NCBI GenBank assembly: GCA_946803715.1
Contig: CAMPET010000068.1
Span: 57,629-71,234 of the forward strand
Origin: Beroe ovata
Lineage: Eukaryota; Ctenophora; Nuda; Beroida; Beroidae
Reading direction: 5' to 3'
DNA: 13,606 nucleotides
Numbering within the stretch: position 1 is the stretch's first letter; each line of letters starts with the position of its first letter. The position numbers and the translations under genes were made by a program. The notes beneath the pieces are model-generated. The model worked only from the letters and a program-made list of their open reading frames with translations, was not told the DNA's origin and did no database searches. Shown here in pieces: positions 6,807-13,606 of the stretch.

Positions 6807-8129
6807 TTACACGTCCACAGTACCCAATGTCGGCAAGACAATATCATTCTGTCCATTTGGTGAGGGTCCATCTGGTGAGGGTGTCCTATTCGGATTAGCC
6901 AAAACAAAATCATTCTCATTCGATTTCACCGTATCGCTGATCTTCCTCGTCTTCAAAGAGCGGATCGACAGCACAAATGTGCTCTGAGTCAAGCTCCGTT
7001 TCAGTGTTGGTAGAATGCTCCGGAGCGATTTCATCTTGAGAGAGTAGAGCCAGGGATGGAAAACAAGCGAGAGAAAAGTGAGCAGGATCATCTGGAATTT
7101 CAGCCTGGCGCTGATCAGGATTCTGCTATCGGGGCTGATGTTGATGATGAAGTCGTGGAGCCAGATGAGTACATACGGCAGATTGGTGATGATGAACGTT
7201 GCCGTGACTACCAGAGTTCGGATCATGAGAAAACGGAAGTTCGGTTCTCGTCGTTTCGCTTCCGGGTGAGGGGCGGTCACTCGAGTTTTGTTTCGGGCTA
7301 GGTTGACGATGATTGCAACATCTACGACCACTATGATGACGAAAGCCGAGAGCGTTATGGTTGTCAGGACAACCAATTCAAAAAGAGCAAATATGGTGTA
7401 CTGGTTGTTTGAGGTCTTATTGATCAGGATACTGCACGTAAGGGGAACCCTGAAGTTTTCCCCAAAGGTCGTCCTCTCAAATATACTAACATCAGGGTCG
7501 ACATATCGGGAGCAGTGGAGGATAGTTTCCGAACTAGCGGACCTGCCCATGTACACAATGTTTGGGGTCGCCCTGATCGCCATTGGGAGGAGTATTATGA
7601 AGGAGCTCGCCAGGACGACCTTTGTGGTCGACATCACTTTGAACGTGTACTTCATCGGCCATAGCACGTGGAGACCCTTATCAATCGTGATGGCAGCCAC
7701 GATTATGATCCGGAAGATGAAAGTGTACTCGAAGAGGAAGAGGGAGATGATCGCGTAGCTTTTCACAAAGTCCTGTCTCCCGAAGAAGCTGGGTGACGTC
7801 ATGTGGAGAGCCGCGGGGAACCCCACCAGAATAGCTACAGCCAGGTCCGCTATGGCTAGGAAGAGACAGCAGAGATTGGAGCAGAAATACGGGGAGTCCC
7901 GGAGTTTCCTCCAGTTTTTGTAGATGAGGAATATGAACGCAGAGTTGGAGATGATGAAAATGATGAAGTAGGTAAGGAGGATGGGACCCCAGATCTCCAA
8001 CTCGTATCTGCCGATAGGGTGCTCATGTTGGAAGTGGGAGGAGGTATCGTTAGATGAGGTGTTGGAGTCAGCTGCAGTGGCGGTCGTGAGAATAGCAATG
8101 TGGGGAGTTGTTGTTTCCATGGTAACCAT
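6807..8129 (-). CDS. Rhodopsin-like (class A) G-protein-coupled receptor, intronless
   Basis: 440 residues in one exon, plasma-membrane receptor. Seven hydrophobic segments at about 47-72, 83-109, 122-148, 168-187, 247-276, 301-326 and 341-362. Class A landmarks kept: Asn72 in TM1, LAIAD with Asp95 in TM2, Pro318 in TM6 (TNLPY) and Pro359/Tyr362 in TM7 (HPWLY for NPxxY). Altered or missing: E/DRY after TM3 is DKG (150-152), the TM3 cysteine that normally pairs with ECL2 is absent, and neither TM4 Trp nor TM5 Pro is apparent. The N-terminus has NTS and NDT glycosylation sequons; the C-tail (about 75 residues) is Ser/Thr-rich. Two start codons (M1 and M4) both have good contexts; M4 sits in ACCATGG. 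The gene converges on TCF/LEF, with 462 bp between the two stop codons. Ligand and subfamily not recognised. Confidence 0.88.
   Translation of the reverse strand: MVTMETTTPHIAILTTATAADSNTSSNDTSSHFQHEHPIGRYELEIWGPILLTYFIIFIISNSAFIFLIYKNWRKLRDSPYFCSNLCCLFLAIADLAVAILVGFPAALHMTSPSFFGRQDFVKSYAIISLFLFEYTFIFRIIIVAAITIDKGLHVLWPMKYTFKVMSTTKVVLASSFIILLPMAIRATPNIVYMGRSASSETILHCSRYVDPDVSIFERTTFGENFRVPLTCSILINKTSNNQYTIFALFELVVLTTITLSAFVIIVVVDVAIIVNLARNKTRVTAPHPEAKRREPNFRFLMIRTLVVTATFIITNLPYVLIWLHDFIINISPDSRILISARLKFQMILLTFLSLVFHPWLYSLKMKSLRSILPTLKRSLTQSTFVLSIRSLKTRKISDTVKSNENDFVLANPNRTPSPDGPSPNGQNDIVLPTLGTVDV
8113..8126. promoter_or_regulatory. Perfect palindromic X-box overlapping the GPCR start
   Basis: The same 14-mer GTTTCCATGGTAAC as in TCF/LEF intron 5, here spanning codons 2-6 of the GPCR including its second ATG. 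It could regulate the receptor or could reflect a coding coincidence (Val-Thr-Met-Glu-Thr). Confidence 0.4.
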
Positions 8130-8940
8130 TATAGCTACAGAGAGTTAAAGGTGAAGCTGGGATGCTATGGGAGAACTGAATGAAGCAAATCCGAAAGTTA
8201 CTAGCATGCAATTACACATACAAATCAGTGTGGGACAATGAAATTTACACAGCTTATACAAAACGCGTAGCGTAAGAAAATTTAGAAAGCATTCACAATT
8301 AAGAGCCTATGTTCCTGGAAGTCTGGCTTGAATTGCTCACTTACCCTGCCCCATCTGCATATCTCTTTGTCCAATGAGGGCATTAAACCTCTATTAAAAA
8401 CTCAAATTGGACAGATTTTTCTAGATATGAATACATTAACGTGCGGTGTTAATGTTATGGAGAAAGAAGGATAGCTGGACACCGCAGCGGTTGCAAAACT
8501 TCAAAAATATTGGCTGATCCAAGGACGGTCCTTATTTTACTTCAGGTAAAGTACACATCACGAGCGGGTGCTTATTGTGACGTATGCAGAAAGTTTACCA
8601 TAATCGGCAGCGCATGATTGTTTACAGTTACTGTCATCACCTGTGCTCCTCTATATATTGACAAGATTTGTCAGGGGGATTAATGATTATACAATTACAC
8701 GGTTGTTATGGTAACATGGTATTTGTTGTTATGGTAGCATATTCATCCCGCATGCATGGTAATCTGACATTAAGGAAACATCTGTTAGTGTTACCACACA
8801 CAAGGTTACTGATCACAAGAACTGCTTGTCCGGGGATGCGGTGACGGCCGAGTTCAGACAGCCATATTCCTTAGCCATATCCAGCTTGCAGTGTCCGTAT
8901 AGTAAAGCAGTGTGTTACCTAAATTCTGAATCTGGGAGGT
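8130..8940. other. Region upstream of the GPCR, no gene assigned
   Basis: Mostly AT-rich. A short GC-richer island (about 8815-8860) is open on both strands but has no start codon or clear splice sites. Besides the X-box at 8702, I see nothing firm. Confidence 0.5.
8702..8715. promoter_or_regulatory. X-box match upstream of the GPCR
   Basis: GTTGTTATGGTAAC fits RTHNYYWTRRNRAC. It lies about 570 bp upstream of the GPCR start on its 5' side, followed by a diverged copy GTTGTTATGGTAGC. Confidence 0.35.
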
Positions 8941-9298
8941 ATATGGTGTCAACGAGTGTCGAGTTATGACGAATGTCACAGGGTATGGATATGATTAAAG
9001 TGGTGTCAGCGAATTCCATCGCATACATTCCCACGTCATAGTCAAGCAGTGGTGTCAGCGAGTTGTGACGAATCAGTATCCCATTCGTCACACATGCCTG
9101 TTCTGACAAAGTGGTGTCAACGAATTCCATCGTATGCATTCCTACGTCATAGTTAAGCAGTGGTGTCAGCGAGTTGTTACGAATAGACTCCCCATTCGTC
9201 ACACATGCCTGTTGTGACGAACTGGTGTCAACGAAGTCCGTTACATGCATTCCTACGTCACACTGTCACAGTCATGCAGTGGTGTCAGCAAGTGGTGG
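8941..9298. repeat. 111-bp tandem repeat
   Basis: Units begin at 9000, 9111 and 9222 (exactly 111 bp apart), preceded by a partial unit. Each full unit contains two TGGTGTCA cores, ATTCGTCACACATGCCTGTT and a CCTACGTCATAG-like stretch. The reverse complement contains TTGACACCACTTT, identical to the core of the intron 4 array. Because 111 is a multiple of three, a repetitive 37-residue open frame appears on the minus strand. I regard it as non-coding. Confidence 0.88.
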
Positions 9299-10293
9299 CG
9301 ATCGTTGTTCGGGACCAATTTTGGAAAGTTCGGTAAAATTGAATAAATTAATTGGAACAATTGTCCCCACAATACAATTACAAAGCTGCCCTAGAGTAAA
9401 ATGTCTACCGCATTGATTAAAATCATCCTTCTAATTAACAACCTGTATAGCTGTACCCTAGCTACTGAAACACGTGTAATCCCAGCCTAGTCACGTGATG
9501 GGAACTTTACTGTGGAACCAGCTGCACCTGACTTATTCGGGGTGTTCGTATGTCTGTTTTGATTGCCACGATTATAAGTTGGTATAGGATTCGGAGTGAA
9601 ATACTGGAGTGGGTTTCTGGACACAAAAATGATGTAATTTAGATTTAAGTGATCTTCGATAATTGCTCCACGTGAAAACCAGTAGGGAAAGACGTCATTT
9701 ATGATCCAGGATTCAAAAAAACCTATAGCTGCGGAATCGATAGATGAAGATCGGAAGATCAAAATGAGAGAAAGTACATACTGGTTTATAATCGAAACGC
9801 ATTAGAAAGCACTCCATCAAGTTTGCAATACGTCATGGAACTTCGATAGATATGAGTCGTGTGAAAGTCATTAATATAAGAGTCTGGGAAAATCGTTGGG
9901 AGGATACGCATACACGTGACCTGTGTCTGTGTTTATATCAGTGTGTGAGTGGTGTGTGTGTGTGCCTTTTTGATCAGCGATGAATCCATCTATTTTGCTG
10001 CAAGAGAAGCTACAAACCCAAAGATAGGTCTAGAAAATTCCACACTAATTGATCAATTTGATCCCATGAAATTGATGTGAATATCTCCGTGCCAGTGTTA
10101 TAATTCCACTACAAATTAGAGCAGACCTCACAATATCATATCTGCTACAGACCCAATAACATTCAGATTTCAGAGCAATTTCAAGAAGTTCTAGAATTGG
10201 CGGAGGTGGGGAAGTTTGAAGCTGGTATATAGGCTGCAGCTCGAATAAGGTCGTCAATATCAGAACAACAAGAACTAATTTAACTCTTAAACG
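9299..10293. other. AT-rich region without a recognised gene
   Basis: Only short chance open frames. Four CACGTG motifs occur at 9471, 9492, 9669 and 9913, and a GT-rich tract lies at about 9920-9966. No domain or credible exon is seen. Confidence 0.55.
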
Positions 10294-10410
10294 ATGTCGG
10301 CTGAAGATCTAACGAAATTGGCTGTCTTGAATGATTTCAAGCACAAATCAAAGAAAATCTCGGAGCTCAGTACCTACTGTCCGTTCGCCAGGGGACAGTC
10401 AGCCGGGTGA
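10294..10410 (+). CDS. Candidate short ORF or first exon, unknown protein
   Basis: The ATG has A at -3, and an in-frame TAA lies directly two codons upstream. It encodes 38 residues (MSAEDLTKLAVLNDFKHKSK then KISELSTYCPFARGQSAG) before TGA. The composition is protein-like: a Lys-rich amphipathic stretch, uncommon for chance AT-rich sequence. A possible donor GTGATC at 10407 would splice out the stop and leave two bases. Either a tiny gene or exon 1 of the candidate gene continuing at 11256. Not recognised. Confidence 0.3.
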   Translation: MSAEDLTKLAVLNDFKHKSKKISELSTYCPFARGQSAG

Positions 10411-11192
10411 TCTTGAGTACGTGAGACAACATCAAAGTCTAGCTGGAAATTGTAGTTGTTGAGATGTCAAACTGTGATTTATATGAAAAGTGTCGAAAGT
10501 TCTGAACATATACTTGCACACTCCAAATAGCAATTCGCGTCGGGGATTAATCGATTTTTATTTTTCGAAAACAGAAAATACCTAAACATTAAAACTACGT
10601 CATATAAGCTGCATGCTTCAATAAAAATGAAATTCGAGGTGAGATAAAAGCAAGATAAGTTTATGAGAAAAAATTTGGAGCTTAATATGGTGTTGCACTG
10701 TGCTCTGGCCTCTGTTGTGTAAGTGTTTGTCCTATTTTGAAAATTATGACGTTATTAAATTTCATGGCTTCCTGGTAAGAAATGAAAGTCATATCGATGG
10801 CGATGCTGAATAATCCTGAAAATCTGATTTTTATTGATTTTCATATGGCTTTAATAAGGACTTAATACGAATTAAATGATTTTAATCTAATAATGTTATT
10901 ATTCATTTAACCTTGTAAACATTTAGCTAGCATGGAATCAGCGAACAACTCATGGTTCAGATCGAGTGAGTTTAGCTGGATCACCAAAAAGCAAAGAACA
11001 CATCCTTCCTCAATGACAATGAGTTGCACAAGTTTCTTACAATTTCATTATCACCAATCACTCCCACCCAATTTTATGATTGCTATCTTGTGGTTGTGAC
11101 TGATCAGGAGTGATATGAGTCTGTGTTACTTAACGTGGTTAACCCTCATCATGGATTATGCATGTGCCACAATGATAACGAGATACAAAATG

Positions 11193-11241
11193 CACGTGCA
11201 TCGCTATTTGCACGTGCTTTTTGCGTCATAACCATGACAAC
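11193..11241. promoter_or_regulatory. Composite E-box / CRE-like / X-box cluster
   Basis: Within 49 bp: CACGTG at 11193-11198 and 11211-11216, TGCGTCA at 11222-11228, and ATAACCATGACAAC (X-box consensus match) at 11228-11241. Read on the minus strand, the X-box is followed directly by TGACGCA, the X1-X2 order known from RFX/CREB-regulated promoters. It lies just upstream of the candidate exon at 11256. Confidence 0.4.
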
Positions 11242-11255
11242 CCCATCTCTTGCAG

Positions 11256-11331
11256 GACAAAGGTAGGAGTGTCCATGAATATGGACAAGAGGAGAGGGTA
11301 TCACAGAACAAGAGGAGGAGATATTCAAATG
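11256..11331 (+). CDS. Candidate internal exon, unknown protein
   Basis: A good acceptor (CCATCTCTTGCAG) and a good donor (AATG then GTAAGTCAG) bound 76 nt open in two frames. One joins in phase to a spliced 10294-10406 exon (TKVGVSMNMDKRRGYHRTRG). The other reads DKGRSVHEYGQEERVSQNKR. The splice sites are the strongest argument. It could also be an untranslated or non-coding RNA exon. Confidence 0.3.
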
Positions 11332-11980
11332 GTAAGTCAGCAATGTACAATCGCGTGGCGTTTGATAATATGAATAACCTACTTTTATGAATATAATGAA
11401 TCCAAAAGTTAATCGCAACATTTTAACAGGTGTATAACTCAACTTATAATACTGTGTCATAAACAAAATATCATAGGTATAACGTCTAACACACAAAGCA
11501 TAATACGTAGTTTAACAATAATACCTGTCGTCATTTCCGGTCTATTTGCGAAGTTCTGATTGGATTCACATAACCAAAAGTAATTATCAACCAACTCTTA
11601 GCTGCAAAAGTAATTATCGTGCATAGATTGGGGATCTATGCGTAACTGATTGTTACCATGGCTACTTCCATTGTTAAACTTAGACTATATAGCAACTGTG
11701 GAGATCAACAACAATTCGTCGTTCCGACATAAAATTCAAGAAAAAATAATTTTCGCTCACTTTTGATTTCGCAAAAACCTCTATCCGCGATGACAGTATA
11801 AACCCCCACCGCAATTTGCACTACCTTGAACCCTGCATACCGTGTTTTTCACTGATATTATACTAAAGCATCGACCTAAAAACTGCATGTATTTCGTCAA
11901 GCCACTTTCTGAAACAAATATTATGACGCGGGCTCTCAAGTAGACGACAAATTGAAATATTATGACACACGCAGCTGTAG

Positions 11981-12076
11981 CTCTCAAGATCGCCAATCGA
12001 GAAGTGGGCACAGAAGGGAATGGTCACAAATGCCTTCAATCCAATGGCTCCACCGTTGGCTTTTGGACAGCCCTAA
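11981..12076 (+). CDS. Candidate last exon, unknown protein
   Basis: After a weak acceptor (GCAGCTGTAG), a frame in phase with 11256-11331 reads LSRSPIEKWAQKGMVTNAFN then PMAPPLAFGQP and stops at TAA 12074-12076. All three plus frames are open over about 90 nt here, so the frame choice is uncertain. Together with the two preceding exons it would give a 94-residue protein. A good-looking donor GTGAGTATCA at 12115 lies past all stops. Low confidence. Confidence 0.2.
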   Translation, partial: LSRSPIEKWAQKGMVTNAFNPMAPPLAFGQP

Positions 12077-12350
12077 CTTAACTTAACATTTTCAAAATTT
12101 TACATTACCATAAGGTGAGTATCAATCGGTAGTCACTCATTTTTGTGGAGCTATACTGATTCGAAACAGAAAATGTAGACGGACAGGGCAATTTATTATA
12201 GCCCCTCATTCATTGTTACCCCTCATGGAAAATTCAGAACTATTATAATTTGTGAATGGGAACGATAGTCGATGACTCATCATCATGATAAATTGGGTAG
12301 CTAATATAAACCATTCTCATTGCATATAGTTTATTAATAACCAATTAAGC
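12077..12350. other. Short spacer before the satellite region
   Basis: AT-rich, with no gene or repeat recognised. Confidence 0.5.
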
Positions 12351-12357
12351 AATGGCG

Positions 12358-13077
12358 AGGTCTGAAGCACAGCATTACATCAACTATCGGCCTTCGTTAA
12401 AGCTCGGGGACTCTAGTCACAGAAATTGTTATATTTTGACTCATTCCCAAGCGGTTATTATCCTAGTGTTAAGTTAACAAAGTCAACACCGTCTATTTGT
12501 GACCTATTAGTCAGATTCTCAAGTTGATATAACCCTTTGGTCAATCGAAGTGAGCATTTGAGGATAGCTCCCAAATAGAATCAGCTATAGTCTTGAAACT
12601 TCTATCACAGGACCATAAGAAACTTGGACAATCGAAATTTCACGTCAATTCGACAATCGGTTCCCAAGTTAAGGGCCGCCATAACCCCTTATCCATTCCA
12701 TACATGTCGGTTTGAGCGAGCATTTGAGGATAGCTCCCAAACGGATGGAGTAATAGTCTTGAAACTTCTACCACAGGTTTTAGGCCATTTGAAAGTCGGA
12801 CAACCAAATTTTCAAGTCGATCCGATAATCGGTTCCCAAGTTAAGGGCCGCCATAACCCCTTATCCATTCAAAACATGTCGGTTCGANAGGTCTGAAGCA
12901 CAGCATTACATCAACTATCGGGCAATGTTAAAGCCCTCGCGGACTCTAGTCACAGAAATTGTTATATTTTGACACATTCCCAAGCGGTTATTATCATAGT
13001 GTTAAGTTAACAAAGTCAAGACCGTCTATTTGTGACCTATCGTGTTCAGTCAGATTCTCAAGTTAACATATTGAAGT
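12358..13077. repeat. Duplicated block of about 190 bp inside the satellite region
   Basis: A unique-looking block starting AGGTCTGAAGCACAGCATTA at 12358, up to about 12550, recurs from 12889 to about 13076 with substitutions and small indels (offset about 526-531 bp). The second copy starts immediately after the N at 12888. It could be a higher-order repeat or an assembly join. Confidence 0.85.
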
Positions 13078-13606
13078 GAGCATTTGAGGATAGCTCCAAA
13101 ACGGATAGAGCTATAGCCTTAAAACTTTTATCACAGGTCAAGGACCATTGGACACTCGGACAACCAAAGTTTCATGTCTATCCGATAATTGTTTCCCCAG
13201 TTAAGGGTCGACATAGCCCCTTATCCGCTCAAAACATGTCAGTTTGAGCGAGCATTTGAGGATAGCTCCCAACGGATTCAGCTATAGTCTTGAAACTTTT
13301 ATCACAGGTGAAGGTCCATTAGAAACTCGGACAACCAAAGTTTCATGTCTATCCGATAATCGGTTACCGAGTTAAGGGCCGCCATGACCACTTTTCCGCT
13401 CGAAACATGTCAGTTAGAGCGAGCATTTGAGGATAGCTCCCAAACGGATTGAGCTATAGTCTTGAAACTTTTATCGCAGGTCAAGGACCATTAGAAACTC
13501 GGACAACCAAAATTTCAAGTTAAGCTGATAATCGGTTCCCTAGTTAACGGCCGACATAACCCCATATCTGCTCTTTACTGGTCAATTTAACTGAGCATTT
13601 GAGGAT
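12552..13606. repeat. Satellite array, units of about 166-172 bp
   Basis: GAGCATTTGAGGATAGCTCC marks unit starts at 12552, 12718, 13078, 13250 and 13421, with a truncated copy at 13593 cut by the window edge: spacings 166, 172, 171 and 172. Units share CTATAGTCTTGAAACTT, AATCGGTTCCCAAGTTAAGG and GCCGCCATAACCCC. Open frames through the units are not genes. Confidence 0.92.

Noticed and set aside
7288-7758. Long plus-strand open frame of 156 codons
   Set aside because: It lies antisense within the GPCR coding sequence, whose seven-helix pattern explains the open frame. The product has no recognisable feature.
8915-9250. Minus-strand 111-codon repetitive protein
   Set aside because: Produced by a tandem repeat whose period is divisible by three. 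No convincing start context, and the core occurs in introns.
3371-10600. Enrichment of ACGTCA (CRE half-sites)
   Set aside because: About a dozen occurrences, several of them inside the 111-bp repeat. Not clearly above expectation for a 6-mer on both strands.
11149-11496. Minus-strand 115-codon frame
   Set aside because: It begins at a TTG, has no domain, and overlaps the better supported plus-strand candidate exon.
11781-12011. Minus-strand 76-codon frame with a hydrophobic start
   Set aside because: It begins at GTG rather than ATG, which is not credible for an animal nuclear gene, and shows no homology I recognise.
12624-12896. Open frame in the right-hand repeats
   Set aside because: Lies across satellite units and the undetermined base.

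Overview
This looks like a piece of an animal nuclear genome: multi-exon genes with GT-AG introns, microsatellites, tandem repeats and a satellite, with no sign of operons. It holds one clear developmental transcription factor of the TCF/LEF family (the nuclear effector of Wnt/beta-catenin signalling) and one clear intronless seven-transmembrane receptor. TCF/LEF is metazoan-specific. The divergent protein outside its core domains, the short introns and the unusual receptor suggest an early-branching animal, perhaps a sponge. The phylum is an inference that the sequence alone does not prove.

Layout. 1-1175: low-complexity upstream DNA (C-rich tract, GT microsatellite, CCTGTAT-like and 31-bp repeats). 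1176-6344 (+): TCF/LEF gene, which I rebuilt as 11 in-phase coding exons giving 528 residues. They encode an N-terminal beta-catenin-binding motif, a linker with 14 glutamines, an HMG box, a C-clamp, and a Cys/His-rich tail. A twelfth, 41-nt candidate exon between HMG box and C-clamp would change the frame and remove the C-clamp. Introns 4 and 9 carry tandem arrays (16-bp and 17-bp units) that share one core in opposite orientation. 6345-6806: short convergent intergenic region with a hairpin. 6807-8129 (-): 440-residue rhodopsin-like GPCR in one exon. 8130-8940: GPCR upstream region. 8941-9300: 111-bp tandem repeat with the same core as the intronic arrays. 9300-12100: mostly unassigned AT-rich DNA, with a weakly supported small plus-strand gene (about 10294-12076). 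12351-13606: satellite array of about 170-bp units running off the right edge, containing one undetermined base (12888) exactly where a larger duplicated block begins.

Regulatory-looking signal. Seven matches to the RFX X-box consensus and fourteen CACGTG E-boxes occur in the window. Two places combine a CACGTG with an X-box 11-12 nt downstream. One X-box overlaps the start of the GPCR coding sequence.

How the genes relate. TCF/LEF would recruit beta-catenin through its N-terminus and bind DNA through HMG box plus C-clamp. The GPCR is a convergent neighbour, and nothing here shows that the two work together. No prokaryotic defence system, CRISPR array, viral genome or transposon coding sequence was seen.
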